DNA of 7,195 bases from Opitutaceae bacterium (GTDB lineage Bacteria > Verrucomicrobiota > Verrucomicrobiia > Opitutales > Opitutaceae): NCBI GenBank assembly GCA_029979145.1, contig JAPOIC010000101.1, positions 1 through 7,195 on the forward strand, given 5' to 3'. Shown here one piece after another: positions 1 through 6,162 of this stretch. A program made the translations under genes and the position numbers. Position 1 is the stretch's first letter, and each line of letters starts with the position of its first letter. Under the pieces are notes generated by a model. It was given only the letters and a program-made list of their open reading frames with translations. It made no database searches and was not told the DNA's origin.

Positions 1-1
1 G

Positions 2-172
2 ACCATCAAGCCAATCACGACGGTCGCATCAACCGATGCCGCGCCGACCGGCACGCAGGTGGAGTATGTGGTCACGGGTGACCCTGAGGCTTCCACCATG
101 GTTTATGTGGATCAGGACAGCGGCTGGCTCGTGGTCTGGGCTAGCGCTCCAACTGACACGCACAAGAGCTAA
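2..172 (+). CDS. C-terminal part of an unrecognised protein (5' end outside window)
   Basis: An open frame enters from the left edge in frame 2 and runs 56 codons to a TAA at 170-172; no start is needed inside the window. The visible tail is rich in Thr, Ala and Val and contains the segment MVYVDQDSGWLVVWASAP before a short polar end (TDTHKS). It has no cysteines, no catalytic motif and no clear membrane helix; the alternating hydrophobic pattern suggests a terminal beta-strand pair. It converges on menB with only 10 bp between the two stop codons, a spacing typical of real neighbouring genes, and it is open to the edge. I do not recognise the family. The fragment is too short to assign a function, and a chance open frame in GC-rich DNA cannot be fully excluded. 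Confidence 0.5.
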   Translation, partial: TIKPITTVASTDAAPTGTQVEYVVTGDPEASTMVYVDQDSGWLVVWASAPTDTHKS

Positions 173-182
173 CCCCGCCGAC

Positions 183-1016
183 TCAGGGCAGCCACGGGAA
201 CTTGCCGGCGTCGGGTTTGCGCTTTTCGCGCTGGGCGAGGTGAAACTCCTTCGCCTCTTCGCTCATGTAGTAGAGCAAGGTCGCGTTGCCGGCGAGTTCC
301 TGCAGGCCGGACTGGCCGTCGACGTCGGCGTTGAACGCGCTCTTCAGGCAGCGAATCGCCAGCGGGCTGTGCTGCATGATTTCGCGGCCCCATTTCACGC
401 CTTCTTCTTCCAGCTGCGCCACGGGCACGACGGCATTTACCAAGCCCATTTCCAGCGCCTGCTCGGCGTTGTATTGGCGGCAAAGGAACCAAATCTCCCG
501 CGCCTTCTTCTGGCCGACGATCCGGGCGAGGTAGCTTGAGCCGAACCCGCCGTCGAAGCTGCCCATCTTGGGACCAACCTGACCAAAGATGCCATTGTCC
601 GCGGCGATGGTCAGATCGCACACGAGGTGCAGCACATGCCCGCCGCCGATGGCGTAGCCGGCCACCAAGGCAATCACGGCCTTCGGCATCGACCGGATCA
701 GCTTTTGCAGGTCCAGCACGTTGAGGCGGGGAACGCCATCGCCGCCGACGTAGCCGGCATGGCCGCGCACACTTTGATCGCCGCCGGCGCAGAATGCATA
801 CTTGCCGTCAGTGTGCGGACCAGTCCCGGTAAGCAGCACCACGCCGATTGACTGATCCTCCCGGGCATCCGTGAACGCCTCAAACATCTGGGCCACCGTT
901 TCCGGCCGAAAGGCATTCCGCTTCTCCGGGCGATTGATGGTGATCTTCGCGATCCCCTCGGTCTTATGGTAGAGGATGTCGGAGTAGGTTTTGACGGTTT
1001 TCCACTCAGTCGGCAT
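183..1016 (-). CDS. menB: 1,4-dihydroxy-2-naphthoyl-CoA synthase (MenB)
   Basis: MenB is a cytosolic crotonase-fold enzyme that closes the second ring of menaquinone by intramolecular Claisen condensation of o-succinylbenzoyl-CoA. The 277-residue product is close to usual family length and aligns from its first residues (MPTEWKTVKTYSDILYHKTEGIAKITINRPEKRNAF in form) with known MenBs. Visible motifs are FCAGGDQSVRG at about 75-85 (CoA/substrate loop), GGGHVLH at about 124-130 (oxyanion hole), FGQVGPKMGSFDGG at about 144-157 and REIWFLCRQY at about 173-182, a MenB hallmark that separates it from ordinary enoyl-CoA hydratases. Gly148, in QVGPK, occupies the position that in bicarbonate-dependent type I MenBs is Gly and in type II enzymes is Asp; I infer type I. 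The ATG (CAT at 1014-1016) matches the family N-terminus; no Shine-Dalgarno is evident upstream. It is separated from menD and menF by the oppositely oriented kup, so it must be transcribed separately. Function is very secure. Confidence 0.97.
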   Translation of the reverse strand: MPTEWKTVKTYSDILYHKTEGIAKITINRPEKRNAFRPETVAQMFEAFTDAREDQSIGVVLLTGTGPHTDGKYAFCAGGDQSVRGHAGYVGGDGVPRLNVLDLQKLIRSMPKAVIALVAGYAIGGGHVLHLVCDLTIAADNGIFGQVGPKMGSFDGGFGSSYLARIVGQKKAREIWFLCRQYNAEQALEMGLVNAVVPVAQLEEEGVKWGREIMQHSPLAIRCLKSAFNADVDGQSGLQELAGNATLLYYMSEEAKEFHLAQREKRKPDAGKFPWLP

Positions 1017-1123
1017 ACGGGCAACGGAGCGCGAAACCGTCGCCGCCGCAACTCTTTATCCCAACCCCGGGCCGGAGCGAAAACGGATTGGACCTGCGCC
1101 GCCGGGCCGTAAAGATGGCGCCG
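1017..1123. promoter_or_regulatory. Divergent menB/kup intergenic region
   Basis: This 107-bp gap lies between the start codons of menB (leftward) and kup (rightward) and must hold the promoter for menB and probably that for kup. It is GC-rich, with one notable AT-containing patch (CTTTATC around 1054-1060). No convincing sigma-70 promoter for kup, no clear operator palindrome and no riboswitch-like structure were seen. A GGAG at 1074-1077 lies 10 nt before a possible TTG start for kup at 1088, so part of this gap could be coding. Its role is inferred from gene orientation. Confidence 0.55.
1055..1083 (-). promoter_or_regulatory. Weak candidate promoter for menB
   Basis: Read on the minus strand, TTTTCG (1083-1078) and GATAAA (1060-1055) are separated by exactly 17 bp. 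They match the sigma-70 consensus at 3 of 6 and 4 of 6 positions. Transcription would start near 1048 and give a leader of roughly 30 nt before the menB ATG. The spacing and location are right, but the match is poor and the organism's promoter consensus is unknown, so this is only a pointer. Confidence 0.2.
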
Positions 1124-3013
1124 ATGGATTCTCACAACCACAACGCCGGAAAAGCAGCCGGGGTCGGTCTGGCGCTCGGCGCCTTGGGTGTCGTTTTCGG
1201 TGACATCGGCACCAGCCCGCTCTACGCCCTGCGCGAATCTATCTCCTTTCTGCCCGTCGCCGACCGCACCACTGGAGTCTTGGGCATCCTGTCTCTGATT
1301 TTCTGCTCGCTGCTGCTCGTGGTGAGTTGGAAATACCTCACCTTCGTCACCAAGGCCGACAATCGCGGCGAAGGCGGCATTTTTGCCCTTTTCGCAAAAT
1401 CCCGCATGGACAGCTCGGGTATGCAGAAAAAGGGCATCGGCATCGGCACGATCCTGATTCTTTTTGGCGCCTGTATGCTTTGCGGCGAAGGCGTGATCAC
1501 GCCCGCCATTTCGGTGCTTTCCGCCGCAGAGGGCCTGACCGAAATCGCCCCGGGCCTGGAACATTGGGTCATCCCATTCGCCTGCATCGTGCTGGCCGGA
1601 ATATTCTGGTTTCAGAGCAAAGGCAGCCAGGCGATCGGCCGCATTTACGGCCCCATCATGCTGGTCTGGTTCGGCGCCTTGGGCGCACTGGGCCTATGGC
1701 AGGTCATTCAAACCCCGGTGGTGTTGCAGGCCCTTAATCCCTGGCACGGCTGGGTGCTCCTGCGCGACCACCCACTGCAGATCACGGCCCTGCTTGGTGC
1801 CATCGTGCTCGCGATCACCGGCGTCGAGGCGATTTACGCCGACATGGGGCATTTCGGCCGCAGGGCCATCATGATCGCGTGGTATGGCGTCGCCCTGCCC
1901 GGCCTGGCCCTAAACTATTTCGGCCAAGGCGGCTACGTCCTTGCTCACGGCGGACTCGTGGAAAATCCGTTCCTCGCCATCGCCCCTGCGGGCGCCCTCC
2001 GCCTCGGCCTGATGGTGTTGTCCGTTCTCGCCGCCATCATCGCGAGCCAGGCCCTGATATCCGGGACGTTCTCGTTGATCCGCTCGTCCATCCAACTCGG
2101 CTTTTTTCCCCGCCTGAAAATTCTGCACACCAACGCCGAGCAGCAGGGACAGATCTACATTCCCTTGGTGAACGCCGTCCTCGCAATCGGCTCGATCACG
2201 ATCGTTCTCATGTTCAAGTCCAGCTCAAGCCTGGCGGCCGCGTATGGCATTGCCGTGACCAGTGCCATGACCGTGACCACGTTTGCGTTCTATCTGGTAG
2301 CCCGTCGGGCCTGGAAATGGCCCGCCTGGAAGGCTCTCGCCCTGTGCTCGCTGTTTGCCTTCGTCGACCTCGGCTACCTCTACGGCAATCTCCACAAGTT
2401 CCTCGACGGCGGCTGGCTGCCGCTCGCCATCGGCGCGGGTTTGCTGGCGATCATGCACACGTGGAAATCCGGCAAAAACGAAATCTTCCGCCGCGTCTAC
2501 GCCAACGGCATCACCGAGGACGAACTCTGCCACATCGCGTCCAGTAGTTATGTCGGGCGCGTGCGGGGCACCGCAGTGTTCATGGCTGGTAATCCCCAAG
2601 GCACGCCCCTCGTCCTGCTCCATCACGTGAAGGCCAATAAAGTCCTGCACGAGACCGTTGTCCTCCTCAGTGTGGTCACTGCCGAGGTGCCCTACGTCAC
2701 CGCCGAGGAGCGTCTCGAAGTGCGCGAACTCGGCAACGGCATCTGGCGCGCGATCGCCCACTACGGTTACATGGAGTCACCCGATGTCGCCACCCTGATT
2801 GAGCAGATCCGCGAGGCCGGTGTCCCGATCAAGCCCTCCGAGGCCACCTACTATTTCAACCGCGAGATGATCATCACCGGCGGCGAAGCCCGGATGTGGG
2901 AATGGCAGAAACATTTCTACGCGCTGCTTAGCCGCAACGCCCGCCAAGCCCGCGACTACTACCAGTTGCCGCCGATGCAAATCATCGAGGTCGGCCTGCC
3001 GATCCAGCTATAA
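1124..3013 (+). CDS. kup: Kup-family low-affinity potassium uptake permease
   Basis: Kup (KUP/HAK/KT family) is an inner-membrane transporter that imports K+, generally considered to be by proton symport. From ATG 1124 the product is 629 residues (E. coli Kup is 622). The signature GDIGTSPLYALRE is at 26-38, followed by a long hydrophobic domain of about 12 helices to roughly residue 440 containing CGEGVITPAISVLSAAEGL, GVEAIYADMGHFGRRAI and LNYFGQGGYVL. A cytoplasmic C-terminal domain follows, ending in the family-typical SRNARQARDYYQLPPMQIIEVGLPIQL-like tail (described by its key residues; last codon before TAA 3011-3013). Start choice: TTG 1088 (with GGAG 10 nt upstream), ATG 1115 and ATG 1124 are all in frame; 1124 gives the usual short N-terminus before the signature and is preferred. 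The gene sits opposite its men neighbours, diverging from menB and overlapping the end of menD by 6 bp. Nothing links it functionally to menaquinone synthesis. Family assignment is secure; the exact start is not. Confidence 0.95.
   Translation: MDSHNHNAGKAAGVGLALGALGVVFGDIGTSPLYALRESISFLPVADRTTGVLGILSLIFCSLLLVVSWKYLTFVTKADNRGEGGIFALFAKSRMDSSGMQKKGIGIGTILILFGACMLCGEGVITPAISVLSAAEGLTEIAPGLEHWVIPFACIVLAGIFWFQSKGSQAIGRIYGPIMLVWFGALGALGLWQVIQTPVVLQALNPWHGWVLLRDHPLQITALLGAIVLAITGVEAIYADMGHFGRRAIMIAWYGVALPGLALNYFGQGGYVLAHGGLVENPFLAIAPAGALRLGLMVLSVLAAIIASQALISGTFSLIRSSIQLGFFPRLKILHTNAEQQGQIYIPLVNAVLAIGSITIVLMFKSSSSLAAAYGIAVTSAMTVTTFAFYLVARRAWKWPAWKALALCSLFAFVDLGYLYGNLHKFLDGGWLPLAIGAGLLAIMHTWKSGKNEIFRRVYANGITEDELCHIASSSYVGRVRGTAVFMAGNPQGTPLVLLHHVKANKVLHETVVLLSVVTAEVPYVTAEERLEVRELGNGIWRAIAHYGYMESPDVATLIEQIREAGVPIKPSEATYYFNREMIITGGEARMWEWQKHFYALLSRNARQARDYYQLPPMQIIEVGLPIQL
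3008..3013. other. Tail-to-tail stop overlap of kup and menD
   Basis: The six bases CTATAA carry both stops: TAA of kup on the plus strand at 3011-3013 and TAG of menD on the minus strand at 3010-3008. There is no intergenic space for a terminator, so each transcript must end inside the other gene's antisense strand, or be stopped by convergent transcription or Rho. Confidence 0.9.
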
Positions 3014-4738
3014 CGTCGCCGCGGCGGTCGCAAACAGCCGCTTGCGAAAAGCCGCGTCGCGCTTGCGATCCGTCCGCACCTCCAGCACGCGGACGCCCGC
3101 GGCCGGCCGGTGCGACAGCGCGCGGCGCAGTTCACCAACGGTCTTCACCACGCGATGGCTCACACCATGGGCCGCGCAGAGCGCCCCGATGTCCACGGTC
3201 TGCGGCGTGGCAAAGAACTCCTCGAAGGGAGGATTGATGTGGGCCACTGGCAGGTGCTCAAAAATGCCGCCGCCCGCATTGTTCACCACGATCACGGTCA
3301 ACGAACCGCACAGCTTTGGCGCAATCAAGAGGCCGTTGCTGTCATGCAGGAACGCCAGATCGCCCGTCAGCAGAAAGCTCGCCCCACCGCCGTGGGCGAC
3401 GCCCAGCGCCGTCGAAAGCGTTCCATCGATGCCATTAGCACCGCGATTGAAAAAAAGTCGGCGGCCCCGTGGCGCCACCGGCCAAAAATACTCCACATCG
3501 CGCACCGGCATGCTGCTCGCGACGAACAACGCCACCTCGTCCGGCAGCGCCTCCGCCAAGACCGGCACGACGTCGCCCTCGAAGACTCCGCCACGCGGCC
3601 TGGTGGTCGCCGCCATCGCCGCGCGCACCTGCGTCTCGGCCCGGGCCCACGCGGCCGCATAGGCTCCAGGTTGTCGCTGACGCACCAGCGCGGTCAAAGC
3701 CTCGACGGAAGCATTCAAGTGACGCGTCCTGCCGTGCAACGCATCGCGGTTGTCGTAGCGCTGACTCACTAGGACGATCTCGGCACCGCTGCTTTCGATC
3801 CAAGCTCGCAGCACCTTGCTCGTCGGCCATTCCCCCAGACACAGCACATACCGCGGGGCCAAGTCGCGCGCCGCGCCGACATTGCGCAAAATCGTGTCGT
3901 AGGCCGTGACGATGGTTGCGCCCTTGGCGGGAAAATGGCGCAGCGGAGAAACGCCATCCGCCAGCACCGGCCAGCCCAGTTGCCGGGCCAATCGGGCCAC
4001 GCTCGCCGCATAGCCCGCGGGTCGCGCCGTCTGGTCGGGGCCGGCGACAATCACGCCGCGCGCCGAAATCGCGCGCTGCCAGATCCGCGTTTGGCCCGGC
4101 GTCACCGGATCACTCGGCTGCAGGTGTGAGAAAAACGCCTCATCAATCTCCGCGGCAATCGCGTCCACTCCGTCCTCCGGCACCGGCACCAGCGGATCGC
4201 GAAATGGCACGTTGAGGTGCACCGGACCTGCCTGTGGTTCCTGCGTTTGCCGACACGCTTGGGCCAGGGTTTGGCGCAGGTAGCGCAACCGCGCGAGGTT
4301 CGCCTCGGGCACCGCCAGCTCGTGGTAGTAGCTCACATGCGTGCCGAACAGCCGTTGCTGATCAATCGTCTGGCCAGAAGCACAGGCGCGCATCTCCGGC
4401 GGACGATCGGCCGTGAGCACGAGCAAGGGCACGCCACTCTCTTGCGCCTCGATCACCGCCGGGAAATAGTTGGCCCCTGCCGTGCCGGAGGTGCAAACCA
4501 GCACGACCGGGCGATGCGTGCGGCGCGCGATACCCAACGCAAAGAACGCCGCGGAGCGTTCGTCGAGCACCGGCGTCGCTTCGATGCCACCATGCCGCGC
4601 CAACGCCAGCGTCAACGGCGTGGAGCGCGAGCCCGGCGACACGACTGCGGAGCGCACCCCGCAGCGCCACAGGGTTTCCACCAGCACCCCGGCCCAAAGA
4701 GTGTTCGTGTTGCTGCTGTCGATGTCAGGTCGGCTCAT
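3008..4738 (-). CDS. menD: SEPHCHC synthase, ThDP-dependent (MenD)
   Basis: MenD decarboxylates 2-oxoglutarate on thiamine diphosphate and adds the resulting semialdehyde to isochorismate, giving 2-succinyl-5-enolpyruvyl-6-hydroxy-3-cyclohexene-1-carboxylate, the first committed menaquinone step. The product has 576 residues (E. coli 556) and the full three-domain layout. The N-terminal domain carries SPGSRSTPL (34-42), DERSAAFFALG with the cofactor-activating Glu60, CTSGTA (82-87), LTADRPPE (108-115) and SGQTIDQ (121-127). The C-terminal domain carries SSMPVR and NRGANGIDG (about 408-439), whose Arg413 and Arg432 correspond to substrate-binding arginines of E. coli MenD by my alignment. It also has the ThDP/Mg motif, GDLAFLHDSNG (about 459-469) through NNAGGGIF (about 486-493). 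The middle domain is less conserved, as usual. The ATG overlaps the menF stop as ATGA, and no Shine-Dalgarno is visible, which suggests coupled translation after menF. It is intact, with all key residues present. Confidence 0.97.
   Translation of the reverse strand: MSRPDIDSSNTNTLWAGVLVETLWRCGVRSAVVSPGSRSTPLTLALARHGGIEATPVLDERSAAFFALGIARRTHRPVVLVCTSGTAGANYFPAVIEAQESGVPLLVLTADRPPEMRACASGQTIDQQRLFGTHVSYYHELAVPEANLARLRYLRQTLAQACRQTQEPQAGPVHLNVPFRDPLVPVPEDGVDAIAAEIDEAFFSHLQPSDPVTPGQTRIWQRAISARGVIVAGPDQTARPAGYAASVARLARQLGWPVLADGVSPLRHFPAKGATIVTAYDTILRNVGAARDLAPRYVLCLGEWPTSKVLRAWIESSGAEIVLVSQRYDNRDALHGRTRHLNASVEALTALVRQRQPGAYAAAWARAETQVRAAMAATTRPRGGVFEGDVVPVLAEALPDEVALFVASSMPVRDVEYFWPVAPRGRRLFFNRGANGIDGTLSTALGVAHGGGASFLLTGDLAFLHDSNGLLIAPKLCGSLTVIVVNNAGGGIFEHLPVAHINPPFEEFFATPQTVDIGALCAAHGVSHRVVKTVGELRRALSHRPAAGVRVLEVRTDRKRDAAFRKRLFATAAATL
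4735..4738 (-). other. ATGA stop/start overlap, menF to menD
   Basis: On the minus strand the menD ATG (4738-4736) shares bases with the menF TGA (4737-4735). The upstream stretch reads CGCGCCTTGTTTTCGTC and has no purine-rich ribosome binding site. Such overlaps are a known arrangement for termination-reinitiation coupling, so menD is probably translated mainly by ribosomes that have finished menF. Confidence 0.85.
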
Positions 4739-6162
4739 GACGAAAACAAGGCGCGCTGCATGGCCATGAATTTCAACTCCGTTTCCGCCAGTTCGGACTC
4801 AGGCTGTGAGGCCGCGACAATTCCGGCGCCGGCATAAAGCCGGGCGTGGGCGCCATCGATCAGGGCTGAGCGCAGACCGACAAAAAAATCGCCGTTCCCG
4901 CGACTGTCGATCCACCCGATGGCTCCCGCGTAGAGTCCGCGGGGAAAGGTTTCCAGGCTCCGAATGCCCGCCAGCGCCGCCCCGCGCGGCACGCCACCCA
5001 CGGCCGGAGTCGGATGGAGCCGGGCGAGGACGTCCAAGACGCGCACGCCGACCGGCAGCGCAGTGCGCACCGGCGTGTGCAAGTGTTGCACGTTGTCGAG
5101 CCGGCGCAGCTGCGGCCCCGGGGCGACATCCAGCTGCAGTCCCAGCGGCTTCAAGCGCCGCATGATCGAATCCAACACCAGTTGATGTTCGTGCCGGTCC
5201 TTTTCACTTTGCAGCAGCTCTTCCCCCAAACGCTCATCTTCCTCCTTGGTCTTCCCACGGCGGGCCGATCCCGCCAAAGCCTCGGTGGTCAGCATGCCGC
5301 CGTGCACCCGGACCAACCGTTCCGGACTCGCGCCAATGAAACTTTGCCCCGCCCCATTCGCCACGGAAAAGGCGTAACACTCGCGAAATCGACCACGCAG
5401 GCCGTCCAGCGCCTGCATCGGATGCATCGGCGCTTTCGCCGTGAGATCCTTGGCCCGCGCCAGCACGATCTTGTCAAATTCGCCCGCATTGATGCGGTCC
5501 AAAGCCTGCCGCACGGCCGTTTGGTAGTGCTCACCGCCGCCAATTTCCGACAGTGTCAAGCGGGGCGCTTCGCCGGCCGGGGAAAACAGCCCCTCGCCGG
5601 CAACGAAGCCACCGAAGCGCCGATGCGCCCGCCAAATCTTCTCTGACGCGGCGGCGACATCGCTTTCGCCATCAATCAGAAGATTCGCCACCGCAACGGT
5701 GCGATCCCCCCGGGTGGCCACCTGCCAGCGCGGCACGAACACGCTCACGGGTGCAAACGGCTCCCCGGCTTCAGTCTCGTCAAAAAACGTAAAGGCCGTG
5801 AAAAAATGCGGCCCGGCGAACGGCACTCCTTGATCACCCACAACGATTACATTGGCCAGCACCTCGTCGATAAAGGTCTGGCAGTCCTCAAAACGGGTTG
5901 CGCCGCTGCCCGTGAACTCGAGCACCGCCTCGGCGCCTGCAATCGCGAGATTCTCCGCCGGGCGCTCCACATAAAAATGCCGCTCGCCGGCATCGTAAAT
6001 CGACGCCAGCACCGCCAACGGGTCGAGGGCGTCCACCTCCAGCGAAATGCTTACCAATTGCGCCCGCCGCCCCCGCACCGCCGCCTGCTGGCACTGCACT
6101 AGGAAATGGTGCAGCGCCGCCGGCGTTTGGTTGGTCGAGGGGTCGAGCGCGAGGATTTTCAC
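4735..6162 (-). CDS. menF: Isochorismate synthase (MenF)
   Basis: This is a chorismate-utilising enzyme (MST family) that converts chorismate to isochorismate, the entry to menaquinone synthesis, in the cytosol with Mg2+. From GTG at 6162 it has 475 residues, somewhat longer than E. coli MenF (431). The N-terminal third is variable; the catalytic domain starts near residue 210. Visible motifs are FDKIVLAR with the general base Lys231 (E. coli Lys190), GASPERLV (278-285), TTEALAGSARRG with the general acid Glu294 (E. coli Glu240), EKDRHEH (320-326), HPTPAVGGVPR (383-393), YAGAIGW (411-417) and RLYAGAGIVAASQPESELAETE, whose acidic residues bind Mg2+. The PTPAVGG form and the men neighbours favour MenF over anthranilate synthase. 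The frame stays open upstream to ATG 6252, but that start would lie 90 nt inside metG with an atypical sequence. The GTG that overlaps the metG stop begins just where a family-like N-terminus (VKILALDPSTN) starts. Siderophore-type EntC is unlikely beside menD. Confidence 0.95.
   Translation of the reverse strand: MKILALDPSTNQTPAALHHFLVQCQQAAVRGRRAQLVSISLEVDALDPLAVLASIYDAGERHFYVERPAENLAIAGAEAVLEFTGSGATRFEDCQTFIDEVLANVIVVGDQGVPFAGPHFFTAFTFFDETEAGEPFAPVSVFVPRWQVATRGDRTVAVANLLIDGESDVAAASEKIWRAHRRFGGFVAGEGLFSPAGEAPRLTLSEIGGGEHYQTAVRQALDRINAGEFDKIVLARAKDLTAKAPMHPMQALDGLRGRFRECYAFSVANGAGQSFIGASPERLVRVHGGMLTTEALAGSARRGKTKEEDERLGEELLQSEKDRHEHQLVLDSIMRRLKPLGLQLDVAPGPQLRRLDNVQHLHTPVRTALPVGVRVLDVLARLHPTPAVGGVPRGAALAGIRSLETFPRGLYAGAIGWIDSRGNGDFFVGLRSALIDGAHARLYAGAGIVAASQPESELAETELKFMAMQRALFSS
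6159..6162 (-). other. GTGA stop/start overlap, metG to menF
   Basis: On the minus strand the proposed menF GTG (6162-6160) shares bases with the metG TGA (6161-6159). The bases just upstream (GCAGCCCCCTGCGAAATC) contain no Shine-Dalgarno. This repeats the arrangement at the menF/menD junction and supports both the GTG start and a single metG-menF-menD transcript. Confidence 0.7.

Noticed and set aside
36..539. Plus-strand open frame of 167 codons spanning the left tail gene and the end of menB
   Set aside because: It is out of frame with the 2-172 reading and antisense to conserved MenB residues, and it shows no motif.
698..1564. Long minus-strand open frame of 288 codons crossing the menB start and the first part of kup
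   Set aside because: It is a GC-driven shadow: it covers two well-recognised genes in other frames, its translation shows no family motif, and its right half is antisense to the Kup signature region.
1879..2547. Plus-strand open frame of 222 codons inside kup
   Set aside because: It is an Arg/Pro-rich out-of-frame reading of kup. The overlapping Kup frame has every family motif.
3017..3047. Palindrome CGCCGCGGCG and TCGCAA/TTGCGA stem after the kup stop as an intrinsic terminator
   Set aside because: Neither is followed by a T-run in the kup direction (the stem is followed by AAAA), and both lie within the menD 3' coding end.
3110..3772. Plus-strand open frame of 220 codons antisense to menD
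   Set aside because: It is antisense to conserved MenD coding sequence, rich in Arg, His and Ala, and has no recognisable domain. It is expected by chance in GC-rich coding DNA.
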